DNA of 64,000 nucleotides, taken from contig CAWEIK010000001.1 of assembly GCA_963809175.1 (NCBI GenBank), forward strand, positions 372,001 to 436,000, in the 5' to 3' direction. The DNA comes from JACCTU01 sp963809175. GTDB taxonomy: Bacteria > Actinomycetota > Thermoleophilia > Gaiellales > Gaiellaceae. The notes beneath the pieces are model-generated. The model was not told where the DNA came from. It worked only from the letters and a program-made list of their open reading frames with translations, and made no database searches. The position numbers were made by a program, and so were the translations under genes. Of this stretch, positions 36,796 to 46,577 are shown piece by piece. Every line of letters starts with the position of its first letter. Within the stretch, counting starts at the first letter, position 1.

Positions 36796-37419
36796 GTGGA
36801 GCACCTCGAGCAGCGCTACCGGGACCACCATCGGGACGCCCGATCGCCCGACTTCATCTGGGCCCAGCCGGAGCGGACGAAGCTCTTCAGCGAGTTCGTC
36901 GGCGGCCCCGGCCGCCGCGTCCTCGACCTCGGCTGCCGCTACGGCGCGCTCACCGAGTACTACGCGGCGGGAAACGACGTCACGGGCGTCGACATCGACC
37001 GCGAGGCGCTGGAGCACGCCGAGGCGCGGCTCGGGATCCAGGCGCTCTGGGCCGATCTCGACGACCCACTCGCGTTCATGGACGAGACGTTCGACGTCGT
37101 CGTGATCGGCGAGCTGCTCGAGCACATCCGCGAGCCGAGCCGGCTCATCGACCAGGCGTACCGCGTGCTGCGTCCGGGCGGAAGGCTCGTCGGCTCGACG
37201 CCGAACGGGTTCCGGCTGAAGAACCGGCTGCGCTTCCTCGCCGGGCGACCTGCCGAGGTCGACCCGACGCACCTGCACCTGTTCTCGCCTGCGGACGTCC
37301 GCGAGCTCCTCGCCGACTTCGCCGAGCCGGAGCTGCGGTTCGTCGCGGGACGCCTCGCCCCTCTGCACTCGCGCTGGTTCGCGAACGTGATCTTCTTCAC
37401 CGCGACGAAGCCCGACTGA
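36796..37419 (+). CDS. Class I SAM methyltransferase
   Basis: 207 residues from GTG 36796. The SAM-binding sequence is RRVLDLGCRYGALTEYYAAG, then GVDIDREALEHAEARLG, FDVVVIGELLEHI and PGGRLVGSTPNGF, the Methyltransf_11/23 pattern with the HLHLF segment seen in sugar methyltransferases near glycan genes. No membrane segment. Divergent from the initiating transferase; it may methylate a sugar of the glycan. Confidence 0.8.
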   Translation: MEHLEQRYRDHHRDARSPDFIWAQPERTKLFSEFVGGPGRRVLDLGCRYGALTEYYAAGNDVTGVDIDREALEHAEARLGIQALWADLDDPLAFMDETFDVVVIGELLEHIREPSRLIDQAYRVLRPGGRLVGSTPNGFRLKNRLRFLAGRPAEVDPTHLHLFSPADVRELLADFAEPELRFVAGRLAPLHSRWFANVIFFTATKPD

Positions 37420-38035
37420 GCTCGTCGAGGTCGCGCACCGGACGACGACGCGCGAGGTGACGCAGGCCGAACGCGAGCGCGAACGCGCGCTTGCGGTCGA
37501 GCAGGTCGGTGTCGTGGAAGTACACGTGGACGTAGGCCGGCAGGCGCACGGCCCGCACGAGCATCCCGATCGTGTGCGTCGCGGGAAGCAGCCCGGGCTC
37601 GGGACCCTCGACGACGCGGCCGCCGCCGTACGAGAGCGGAAACGTCGTCGCCGTCAGGTCGACGAGCCCCGCCTCCGCCACCGCCGAACGGACGTCGTCG
37701 TCGGTGTACCAGCCCCCGCCGGCGAAGAAGTGCGGCGCGAGGTCGTGCGAGCGGAGCCAGGCGAGCTCGCGGCGGACGCGCGCGGCGGGGTCACCGCCCG
37801 TCGGGCGCGCGTGCGAAGGCGAGGTCCAGTGCGTGTGCAGCCCGAACGGCACCTCGAGCGAGCGGGCGCGCTCGAGCCAGAGCTGCTCGTCCTCGCCGTG
37901 CTCGGGGTCCGGCGGCCGGACGAGCGCGGCGATCCGGAATCCGCCGGGCGGGTCTTCGACGAGACGCCGAAACCGCGCCCAGACGTCGTCGTCGAGCAGC
38001 CGCTCGACGTGGCAGGAGGCGACCGCGGCTCGCAC
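37397..38035 (-). CDS. Polysaccharide deacetylase-like protein
   Basis: 212 residues from GTG 38035. It reads VRAAVASCHVERLLDDDVWA and has GLHTHWTSPSHARPTGGDP, HFFAGGGWYTDDDVRSAV, LLPATHTIGM and VYFHDTDLLD. These scattered His and Asp residues resemble the metal site of NodB-like deacetylases, but the classic TFDDG motif is missing. I recognise it only as an actinobacterial deacetylase-like family; activity is uncertain. Confidence 0.6.
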   Translation of the reverse strand: MRAAVASCHVERLLDDDVWARFRRLVEDPPGGFRIAALVRPPDPEHGEDEQLWLERARSLEVPFGLHTHWTSPSHARPTGGDPAARVRRELAWLRSHDLAPHFFAGGGWYTDDDVRSAVAEAGLVDLTATTFPLSYGGGRVVEGPEPGLLPATHTIGMLVRAVRLPAYVHVYFHDTDLLDRKRAFALAFGLRHLARRRPVRDLDELSRASSR

Positions 38036-38042
38036 GGCTCCG

Positions 38043-38049
38043 TACGCTA
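38043..38049. promoter_or_regulatory. Overlapping divergent -10 boxes
   Basis: TACGCT (38043-38048, plus) ends 9 bases before ATG 38058. TAGCGT (38049-38044, minus) ends 8 bases before GTG 38035. The arrangement and sequence closely resemble the hemE/5225 spacer. Confidence 0.55.
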
Positions 38050-38057
38050 GTGCGCCG

Positions 38058-39309
38058 ATGGGTCGACGCAGCGCATATCTCGTCCTGGCGGCCGCCGCTG
38101 CGCTGCCGCGGCTCGTGGCGCTGCTGGCCGAGCGGAGCGACATCACGGACGCGTTCGTCGACAAGGGCGACGACTTCGCGCTGACCTTCCTCGAGAGCGG
38201 GACGTACGGGTTCATCCCGGGGATCCCGTCCGCGTACACGCAACCGCTCTACGGCTTCTTCCTGATCCCGCTCTACTGGGTGTTCGACCGGCACTGGCTC
38301 GTGATCGGGCTCGCGCACACCGCGGTGGCGGTCGCGACGGCGTGGCTCGTCTACGAGGTCGGCCGGCGCGTCGTCGACAGGAAGGTGGGTCTCGTCGCGG
38401 CGCTGCTGACGACCCTGCACCCCTACCTCGTCTGGCACGACGTGCACATGAACCGCGAGATCCTCGACCACTTCCTCGCGGCGGCGGCGGTGCTGCTCAC
38501 GCTCGTCGTCGTTCAGCGCGGCGGACTGCTCTGGGCCGCGCTGCTCGGCGGCGTGCTCGGCCTGATGATCCTCGGCAACGTGCGGACGCTGTTCCTGCCG
38601 CTCGTGTTCGGCGCGTACGTGCTCTGGCGGCGGCGCGGCTGGACGTGGGAGCCCGCGGTCGCGCTCGGCGTCGCGGCGCTCGTGCTCGCGCCGTGGGTGA
38701 TCCGGAACGAGGTCAGCGTCGGCTGCGTGGCGATCACGACCGACGCGCGCGCTCTCTGGAAGGCGAACAACGAGCAGACGCTCGAGACGCTGCAGCGCGG
38801 GGGCTGGATCGACGACGTCGACAACATCCCGGGCGCGCCGATCACGCCGCAGGACGCGGGCGAGCTCTACCGGGAGACCGGGCGCATCGTGCGCACGGAC
38901 GAGTGCGCCCAGATGCGCTTCTACCGCAAGCGCGCGCTCGACTTCATGGTCGACCACCCCGGCGAGAAGGCGAAGCTCGCGGCGTACGGTGCGAAGCTCC
39001 TCTGGCAGCCGAAGGTCCCGAAGACCGAGGGCCGACCAGGCAAGGGCACGTTCCTCGACGTCGCGCGCGACTGGGCCGAGCCGCTCTTCATCGTCCCGCG
39101 TCTTCCTGCTCGCGCTCTACGGGCTCGTGCTCGTCCCGCGACACTTCGCCGTGCTCGCCGTGGCGCTCCTCGGCTACCAGACCGTGATGGCGATGCTCTT
39201 CATGGGCCAGACGCGCTACCGCGTGCCCTGGGACTTCCTGATCATGATCCTCGCCGCCGCCGCGGCGGTTCAGCTCGCGGGCCGGCTGCCGTTCAGGAAC
39301 TCGCGGTAG
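38058..39309 (+). CDS. GT39/PMT-like membrane glycosyltransferase, frameshifted
   Basis: About 417 residues after correction, with about 9 helices. FVDKGDDFALTFLESGTYG in the first outer loop has the acidic residues of the PMT_2 family, followed by AYTQPLYGFFLIPLYW and HMNREILDHFLAAAAV. The frame changes near 39100, and the end (LALYGLVLVPRHF, GQTRYRVPWDFLIMI) is in another frame; TRYRVP is a common C-terminal motif of this family. ATG 38058 is used. It overlaps the convergent GT4 gene by 40 bases. Confidence 0.76.
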
Positions 39310-40375
39310 AGCAGCTCGGTCCGCTCGATGTTGCGATCCTCGGCGAAGTGCTCGAGCGCGCGGGCGCGACCGGCCTCGCCCATCGCCCGGCGTCGGGCAG
39401 GGTCGCTCGCCAGCGCCACGAGCGCGGCGGCCAGCGGCTTCGCCTCCGCCGTCGGGACGAGCAGGCCGGTCTCGCCCTCGACCACGAGCTCGCCGAGCCC
39501 GCCGATCTCGGCCGCGATCACCGGGCGCGCCCGCTCCATCGCCTCGAGCGCGACCATCCCGAACCCCTCGCCCAGCGAGGGCACGACGACGATCGCCGCG
39601 TCGTCGATCGCGTCTGCGATCGGCGAGACGAAGCCGAGGAAGCGCACCGCGTCCTCGACGCCGAGCTCCAGCGCGAGCGCCTTCAGCGCAGGCTCGAGCG
39701 GCCCGCGGCCGGCGAGGTCGAGCGTGAGCTCCGGGACCTGCTTGCGCGCCTCCGCGAACGCGCGGAGCAGGACGACGTGGCCCTTGATCGGGATCAGGCG
39801 GCCGATGCAGAGCACGCGCGGCTCGTCGGGCGCCGGCTTCGGCTCGCGTCCGGGGACGATCCCGTAGTGCACGATCGAGAACTCCGTCTCGTCGAAGCCC
39901 TCGACCTCCGAGAGGTAGCGCGCGAGACCGCGCGAGATCGCGATGTGCAGGTGCGCGAGGCCTGCGACCGTGCGATCGGCGAGCGCGAACCCCGGGTTCT
40001 CGCGGAACTCGTTGAAGCCGTGCTTCGTGCTCACCCGCAGCGGGACCGCGCGCCACCGCGCCGGCGACCTGGCCGTAGACGTCCGCGTGGACGAGGTGCG
40101 TGTGCAGGATCAGCGGCCGCGAGCGGGCGAGGTAGCGCGGCGACGCGCGTGAAGGCGAGCGGGTCGACGTCGGCGCGCAGGCGGATCATGTCGACCGGCA
40201 CGCCGCGGTCGCGCAGCTCGTCCGCGAACTCGAACGCGCCCGGCTCGTTCTCGTGCAGCTGCAGGAGGCGAACGTCCCAGTCACGCTCGCGAAGTCGCGG
40301 CAGGAGCGAGAGGAGGTGCGTCTCCGCGCCGGAGATGCCGGCGATCTTCGCGAGGTGCAGAACCGTCGACCTCAT
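39270..40375 (-). CDS. GT4 glycosyltransferase, two frame changes
   Basis: Starts MRSTVLHLAKIAGISGAETH at ATG 40375 in an ATGA overlap. The segment between about 40145 and 40050 is displaced, with HTHLVHADVYGQ visible one frame over. The rest is continuous: STKHGFNEF, CIGRLIPIKGHVVLLRA, GRGPLEPALKALA and VPSLGEGFGMVALEAMERA. Corrected length is about 368 residues. This is a close fit to GT4 sugar transferases of exopolysaccharide clusters. Confidence 0.84.
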
Positions 40376-41407
40376 CGCGTCAGCTCCAGGATGCCCTTCG
40401 CCCACGACTCGACGGAGTGCTCGCGCGCGACGGTGGCGTGCAGCGTGCGGCCGAGTGCCGCGCGGTCCTCGGCCGAGCGCTCGGCGAAGGCCGCGATCCG
40501 CGCGGCGAGCTCTGCCGGATCGTCCCGCGGGAACCGAAGCTCGTCGGGCAGCAACGTGTCGAAGACGGGGTTCGACGCGAGCACGGGAACGCAGCTCGCG
40601 GCCGCCTCGTAGACGACCTTGTCGGGCGCACCGGCGCGCATGTTGTTCACGAGCAGGTCGTTCGCCGCGAGGAGCTCGGGTACCTGCGAGCGGTCGACCG
40701 GCCCGCCCAGCTCAGCCCGGTCTCCGAGCCGGAGCTCGTCCCGCAGCGTCAGGAGGTGACGGCGGTGCTCCCGCTCCAGCTCCGACAGCGTCGGGCCGTG
40801 CACGGTCAGCCGGACGTCGAGCCCGCGGTCGAGCGAGCGGCGGACCGCGCGCAGCACGGTGTCGAGCCCCTTCGCCGGGGAGTAGCGCCCGAGCGCGAGC
40901 AGGCGGAGCTCGTCCCGTGCGGGACGGTCGTGGCACGGGAACTCGGCGAGGTCGATCCCGTGGCCGATCGCGTGCACCTTCGGCGAGTCGAGCGGGAACG
41001 AGCGCCGGTCGACGCTCGCGACCGCCGACGAGAGCGCCGCGGCCGCACGCAGCGTCGGGCTCGCGCGCCAGTGCGTGAACCAGAGGACGAGCGGAATGCC
41101 GAGCGGCCGCACGAGCGGCGCGCCGAGCACGGCGTAGATCGGGCACATGTGCGCGACGACGCCGACGGGCTTCGGGCTGAGCTCGCGCGCGAGCGCCGCC
41201 TCGAAGCGGAGGCCGCGTCCGACCTTGCGCCGGTCGCGGAAGAGCCGGACGCGCGCGTTCGGCGGCAGCGCGCCGTCGGCCGCGCCGTCCGCGAGCACGA
41301 CGAGCTCGTCGACGTGCGCGGCGAGCGCCGCGCAGCATCGGGACGGTCGCGGCGAGCGCGTGGTGCGCCGGATCGACCTGCTGCGTGATGAAGACGAGCT
41401 TCCGCAT
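40372..41407 (-). CDS. GT4-like glycosyltransferase, frameshifted
   Basis: Starts MRKLVFITQQVDPAHHALAA at ATG 41407, sharing a base with the upstream stop (TGATG). The frame changes near 41330. The rest includes GVVAHMCPIYAVLG, HAIGHGIDLAEF, LALGRYSPAKGLDTVLRAV and LLVNNMRAGAPDKVVYEAAA, with the donor-site Glu. Corrected length is about 345 residues. It resembles GT4 enzymes that use GPAPDK in place of EGFG. Confidence 0.8.
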
Positions 41408-42318
41408 CAGAAGAAGTCCGTGTCGCCGAGCGTGAAGTGCCACTTCTTCCGTCCGAGCGGAAGCGCGCCGTAGTCCAGCGCATGCCCGATCAGCCGGATC
41501 GTCTCGGGCGTCGGGACGAACCCGGTCGACGCGTACGCACCGGCGTGCACGGACGGCAGCAGCGCGAGCAACGCCCGCGCGCCGTGCGCTGCGCGCACGC
41601 AGCGTCGGAGCAGCGACCGCGTCTCGCGGAACGTCGGCGCGACGAGGTCGGCCACGTACGCGGTCTCGACGCCGCGGAACCGCTTGCGCCCGACGACCGC
41701 GTAGCCGTTGCGCGACGCGAGCAGCGTGTACGCGCGCGGCGAGTCGGCGTAGCGCCAGTTGAGGTACGCCGAGTCGCGGACGAAGTGGCTCGACAGCCCC
41801 GGTCGCAACGCCCGGTACGCGGCTTCCTGCTCGGCGCCGAAGCGCTCGAGCACCTCGTCGTCGTCGTGGCTGCCGCGGCCGGGCAGGAGCGGGCGCGCCC
41901 AGATCCGCAGCCGGGCGACGTCGAGCCAGCCGAGCTTCGCGATGTAGATCGGGCCTGCGAGCTTGTTCGTGAACCCGAGCTCGAGCGCCGCGCCCGTCTC
42001 GAGCGCCGCACGCTCGACCTCGCCGTTCAGCCGCTGGAAGATGCCGCGCCCCTGGAAGGCGGGGTCGGTGACCGCCCAGAGCGGCAGCGTCGCGATCGCC
42101 TCTCGACCGTCCACGACCGCGCGGTAGTGGCTCGCGCCGAGCACGCCGACCACGCGGTCTTCCTCCTCGGCGAGCGCGATCGTCCGCGGGCCGACCGGGT
42201 TCCCGTCGAACCACCAGTCGAACTCCGCCGGATCGAGCTCGTAGCCGCGCACGCGGTCGAGCAGCGCGAACACCTCCGCGCGTCGCGACGGCTCGTACGC
42301 CAGCGTCCGGCCGCTCAC
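41407..42318 (-). CDS. GNAT-family N-acetyltransferase
   Basis: 303 residues from GTG 42318 (VSGRTLAYEPSRRAEVFALL). The GNAT core is EEDRVVGVLGASHY, ATLPLWAVTDPAFQGRGIFQ with the acetyl-CoA loop FQGRGI, and LGFTNKLAGPIYIAKLGW. The second half is less typical. It probably acetylates an amino sugar or another glycan precursor. It lies between deacetylase and GT4 genes with overlapping codons at both ends. Confidence 0.78.
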   Translation of the reverse strand: MSGRTLAYEPSRRAEVFALLDRVRGYELDPAEFDWWFDGNPVGPRTIALAEEEDRVVGVLGASHYRAVVDGREAIATLPLWAVTDPAFQGRGIFQRLNGEVERAALETGAALELGFTNKLAGPIYIAKLGWLDVARLRIWARPLLPGRGSHDDDEVLERFGAEQEAAYRALRPGLSSHFVRDSAYLNWRYADSPRAYTLLASRNGYAVVGRKRFRGVETAYVADLVAPTFRETRSLLRRCVRAAHGARALLALLPSVHAGAYASTGFVPTPETIRLIGHALDYGALPLGRKKWHFTLGDTDFF

Positions 42319-43211
42319 TTCGAGGACGTGCCGAGCGCCGCGTTCAGGATGCGCCGCGCGTGCGTGCCGGCGACGGTGTCCTTGATCCCGATCAGGTCGC
42401 ACGCGCCGGCGAGCACGAGCTCGAACGTGCGCGGTGGGTACGGCTCGATGTTGTAGCGGTGCAGGCGCAGCGGATCGGTGTCCGGGCCGTTCGTCCCCGA
42501 CACCGACGTGAACGCGAGCTCGTAGCCCGCCTGGCGGACGAGGCTCAGGTGCACCGCCTTGTAGTGCGCCTCGGAGCCCTTGACGTAGGCGAACGCGCGC
42601 ACCTCGCGCCCGAGCCGCTCCTCCAGCCTCAGCTTCGAGAGCGACGATCTCGCGCGCCGCCTCGTCGACGGCGAGCTCGGCGAGCGGCCGGTGGCTGATC
42701 CCGTGCGACTCGACCCGCACGCCGGCCGCCTCGAGCTCGCGCAGCTCGCCCCAGTCGACGGTGCGAGTTCAGCAGGCCGCGCGCCGCGCGCCGCTCTTCG
42801 TGCGGCAGCGGCCGCGCCGCCGTCGAGGTAGCCGATCGGCACGAAGATCACCGCCGGGTAGCCGTGCTTCTGCAGCACGGGCGCAGCGTTCTCGAGGTTG
42901 TCGCGGTAGCCGTCGTCGAACGTGATCAGCACGGGGCGCGCGGGCAGCGAGGCGCCGTCGCGATAGTGGGCGAGCACGTCGTCGAGCGAGACGACCGTGT
43001 AGCCGAGCTCGCGCAGCTGTGCGAGCTGCTCGTCGAACGCGGAGACGGGAACGGTGAGCGGGTTCTCCGGCAGGTCGTTGACCTTGTGGTACATCAGCAC
43101 GCGCAGGCGCGCGTCGGCGGCGCCGTTTCGCGGCGACAGCGTCGAGGTCGTCTCTCCGATCGTCCGGTAGACCCCGTTCTTCAGGAGTTGCTTCGCCCGC
43201 TCTGCGCGCAC
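42315..43211 (-). CDS. Polysaccharide deacetylase (NodB domain), several frame changes
   Basis: About 298 residues from ATG 43211. LRVLMYHKVND, PVLITFDDGYRDNLENAAPV with the metal Asp, and VIFVPIGYLDGG belong to carbohydrate esterase family 4. Between about 42830 and 42645 the frame is displaced two or more times; ESHGISHRPLAELA with the metal His residues is visible one frame over. The end (RAFAYVKGSEAHYKAVHL) is in frame again. No signal peptide: it may act on a lipid-linked precursor or use another route. Confidence 0.8.
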   Translation of the reverse strand: MRAERAKQLLKNGVYRTIGETTSTLSPRNGAADARLRVLMYHKVNDLPENPLTVPVSAFDEQLAQLRELGYTVVSLDDVLAHYRDGASLPARPVLITFDDGYRDNLENAAPVLQKHGYPAVIFVPIGYLDGGAAAAARRAARGARPAELAPSTGASCASSRRPACGSSRTGSATGRSPSSPSTRRRARSSLSKLRLEERLGREVRAFAYVKGSEAHYKAVHLSLVRQAGYELAFTSVSGTNGPDTDPLRLHRYNIEPYPPRTFELVLAGACDLIGIKDTVAGTHARRILNAALGTSSK

Positions 43212-43215
43212 GGGA

Positions 43216-44327
43216 TCAGTCTAGGGAGGCGACGAGGTCGCGAACCCGCACGGCGTACTCCGTCGGGTGTCGCGAGCCAGTCCGCTGCGCTGCGTGCGGC
43301 GCCCTCCGCGAGCTCGTCGGCCCAGGCGGGGTCGAGGAGCACGTCGACGAGTGCGTCGGCGAGCGCCGACGGGTCCTCGACGTCGACGAGGACGCCGTTC
43401 TCCCCGTCGCGCACCAGGTCGACCACGCCGCCGGCCCGCGCGGCGACGACGGGCCGGCCCCGACAGAAGGACTCGAGCACGATCCGCGGGAGCCCCTCCG
43501 ACCGCGAGGGGAGGACGAGCGCCGTCGAGCTGTCGAGCTCGCCGACGAGCTCGGCCTGCTCGAGCTGGGGGTACCACCGCGTCTGGCGCGGCAGGTCGAC
43601 GAGCAGCTCCTCGACCAGTTCGCTCTTCGGGCCGCGGCCGACGAGCTTCAGCTCCGCATCGGGCACGCGCGGAGCCGCCTCACGCCACGCCTCCGCGAGC
43701 ACGTCGATGCCCTTGTAGTCCTCGAGCACGCCGACGAAGAGCAGCGTCCGCGCGCGCGGGCAGCGGCACGCGGGGCAGCTGGCGGTAGAGGCCGAAGTCG
43801 ACGAAGGCCGGGAACTCCGCGAGCGGCTCGACGCCTTCCTCGCGCACGAGGTCGGTGGTGAAGTCGGAGAGCGTGCGCACGCCGTCTGCACGTCGCACGC
43901 CGGTCTTCGCGAACAGATCCACGAGCGGCGCGACGAAGCGGCGCAGGCTCGACCCGTAGAGCCGTGCCGACGCGTGCCAGTCGCCGTGCAGGTCGAGCAC
44001 GATCCGCGCCTTGCTGCGCGCGAGCCGTCTGCCGAGCAGCACCGCGGGGACATCGTGCGCGCCGTGCACGAGCACCGCATCCGGTTCGAAGTCGCGCAGC
44101 TCGCGCGCGACGCGCATCGGCAGCGACACGTGAAAGATGACGCCGTCGAGCAGTCGCGGCCGGACCGGCTTCACGAGGTGGAACGTCTCGTCGTCGGGAG
44201 GATGCGCGTCGGCCGCGCTGGCGAGCACGCGAACGTCAGCGACGCGCTCGAGCGCCTCGAACTTCTTCCGCGTGGCGTCGGCGAGCGGCATGCGGTAGCG
44301 AGTTCTTCCGACAAACAGAATGCGCAG
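43216..44327 (-). CDS. GT4 glycosyltransferase, CTG start, two frame changes
   Basis: The first homologous residues are LRILFVGRTRYRMPLADATR, starting at a CTG (44327); no usual start codon is close in frame, and ATG at 44291 would cut off the first strand. The frame changes near 43765 and near 43265. Landmarks are VHGAHDVPAVLLGRRLARS, VLDLHGDWHASARLYG, LFVGVLEDYKGIDVLAEA and PSRSEGLPRIVLESFCRG. It closely resembles the next gene upstream (44334-45450). The last frame ends at the TGA at 43216. Confidence 0.8.
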
Positions 44328-44333
44328 CGAACT

Positions 44334-45450
44334 TCACCCCTCTTCGTCTCCGGTCACCAGGGCACGTACCCGGGCGGCGTACTCCTCAGGCGTTGCGAAC
44401 CAGTGTTCCGATCCTGCCTTCGCGACAAGCCCGAAACCGGACGCGAGCTCACGATTTGACAGAACCCTTACGAGCGCGCGCGGCGAGCCCGTCGGCGTCG
44501 TCGGAGGCGAACGAGCAGGCCGTTCTCGCCGTGCGTGACGAGATCCTCGATCCCGCCGCCCCGCGCGCCGACGACCGCCCGGCCGCGGCAGAACGCCTCG
44601 ACGACGACCCGCCCCATGCCCTCGCGGCGCGAGGGGAGCACGAGACACGTGGCCGCGTCGAGCGCGTCCGCGATCTCCTCCGGCGCGAGGCCGCTCTCCC
44701 AGGTGACGTCGGGTCCGCGCTCGACGAGCGTGCGCGCGAGATCTTCGCGCGCTCCCGCGCCGATCAACCGGAGCGACGCGCCCGGCACCTGCTCCGCGAC
44801 GCGAGGCCACGCGGCGACGAGCAGGTCGACGCCCTTGTAGAGCTCGAGCACACCGACGAACAGCGCGACGGGCCGCTCGGGCAGCGGCACGGGCGGAACC
44901 AGGAACGGATCGAGGTCCATGAACGCGGGAAAGGTCGCCGCGGGCTCGACGCCTTGCTCGCGGACGATCCCGGTCGTGAAGTCGGAGACGGTCCGGACGG
45001 CGTCGACGTTCCGCACCGCCCACGCGGCGACGCGGTCGGCGAACGGGTTGAGCACGCGTCGCGTCCTCGAGCCGTACAGCCGCGTCGCGGTGCGCCAGTC
45101 GCCGTGGACGTCCAGGATCACCTTCGTGCGGCTGCGCGCGAGCCTGCGCGCGATCACCGCCGAGGCCGCGTCGTGCGCACCCTGGACGAGCACCGCGTCC
45201 GGCTGGAAGTCGCGCAGCAGGCGGCGAATGCGGAACGGAAGCGACGCGTGGAAGAAGAGGCCGTCGAGAAGCCGCGGGCGGAGCGGCGGCACGAGCGTGA
45301 ACGTCTCGTCGCGGAGCGGTGACCCGGTCGCCGCGCTCGCGAGCACGTGCACGTCGAGGGCGCTCGCCATCGCATCGAACTTCACCTGTTCGGACCAGGG
45401 CAGCGGCAGCTTGTAGCGCGTCGGCCGACGAGGAGGAGGCGGGGCTTCAC
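44334..45450 (-). CDS. GT4 glycosyltransferase, tandem duplicate of the 43216 gene
   Basis: About 372 residues after correction, from GTG 45450 in a GTGA overlap (VKPRLLLVGR, then TRYKLPLPW after a missing base near 45422). Landmarks are LVQGAHDAASAVIARRLARS, ILDVHGDWRTATRLYG, LFVGVLELYKGVDLLVAA and PSRREGMGRVVVEAFCRG. A second frame change near 44505 precedes the C terminus EHWFATPEEYAARVRAL. Matching motifs in the neighbour at 43216-44327 show gene duplication. Confidence 0.82.
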
Positions 45451-46577
45451 GCCCCCGCAGTCTCGCGCAGTAGCTCCTCCAGACGCCCGTAGATCCGCTC
45501 CGGCGAGAACCGCTCCACCGACCGCGGGCCGGCCGCGCGGAGCCGCTCGCGGAGGTCGGCGTCGTCGAAGTAGCGCCGGATCGCCGCGCGAGCGCCTCGG
45601 GGTCCTCGGGCGGGACGAGCAGCCCGTTCTCCCCGTCGCGGACGATCTCGGTCACGCCGCCCGCCGCGGTCGCGATCACCGGCGTGCCGACGGCGAGCGC
45701 CTCGACGAGCGATGTGCGGGAAGTTCTCCCACTTCGAGGGGAGCACGACCGCGTCCCCGCGCGGACAGAGCTCGAAGACGGTCGACCTGGGCTGCGGCCC
45801 GAGGAAGCGCGCGCGCCCGTCGAGGCCGAGCTCGCCGGCCAGCGCACGCAGCTGCTCGGCATCGGGCCCGTCGCCCGCGAGGACGAGGTCGAGCCCGTCG
45901 AGTCGCGTCAACGCCTCGAGCGCGACGTCGACGGCCTTCTGCACCGAGAGGCGGCCCGCGAAGACGAGCGTCGGGCCGTCGAGCCCGTGCCGGCGGCGGA
46001 GCTCCTCGCGCTCCTCGAGCCCGGCCGGCCGCTCGACCGGGTTCGGCAGCACCTCGATCCGCTCCGACCGGATCCCCCACGCTGCCGCGAGCTCCCGCAG
46101 CGACTCGCTCGGGATCAGGATGCGCGACGCACGCCGAAGCGCGAGGTTGCGCGCGGTGCGCAGCGTGCGCACGCGCCAGCCGCCCGCGCGCTGGAACGAG
46201 TCGAGGTCGCCGCCGTACAGCCCGTAGCGGATCGCGCGCTCGTAGGTCGGGTCCGAGGTGAGCTTCTGCACGATCGGCGCGTGCACGAGCGCCGAGCCGA
46301 GAGCGCTGCGGCCGAGCATCCCCGTCGAGTAGACGACGTCGGCGCGACGCGACGCCGCCGCGATCAGCTGCACGGCGCGCGCGTGCCGCACCCCGCGCGG
46401 GAGCGAGCGCGAGGCCCAGTGCACCGGGTACGCCTCGAGCGCCGGCGCGCGGTCGGCCGTCGTGACGACCTCGACCTCGTGCCCACGCCCGACCAGCATC
46501 CCCGCGACCTCGGGCGCATGGCTCGCCGGCCCGCCGACGTCCGGCGGCCAGATCCCGGAGACGATCAGCACCTTCAC
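45447..46577 (-). CDS. GT4 glycosyltransferase, local compensated frame change
   Basis: 376 residues from GTG 46577 (VKVLIVSGIWPPDVGGPASH). Landmarks are VHAPIVQKLTSDPTYERA, RIEVLPNPVERP, LVFAGRLSVQKAVDVALEA and VVLPSKWENFPH. Between about 45711 and 45593 the frame is displaced, with SLVEALAVGTPVIATAAGG visible one frame over; two compensating indels restore the end. Both termini overlap neighbouring genes by GTGA. Confidence 0.85.
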   Translation of the reverse strand: MKVLIVSGIWPPDVGGPASHAPEVAGMLVGRGHEVEVVTTADRAPALEAYPVHWASRSLPRGVRHARAVQLIAAASRRADVVYSTGMLGRSALGSALVHAPIVQKLTSDPTYERAIRYGLYGGDLDSFQRAGGWRVRTLRTARNLALRRASRILIPSESLRELAAAWGIRSERIEVLPNPVERPAGLEEREELRRRHGLDGPTLVFAGRLSVQKAVDVALEALTRLDGLDLVLAGDGPDAEQLRALAGELGLDGRARFLGPQPRSTVFELCPRGDAVVLPSKWENFPHIARRGARRRHAGDRDRGGRRDRDRPRRGERAARPARGPRGARAAIRRYFDDADLRERLRAAGPRSVERFSPERIYGRLEELLRETAGA

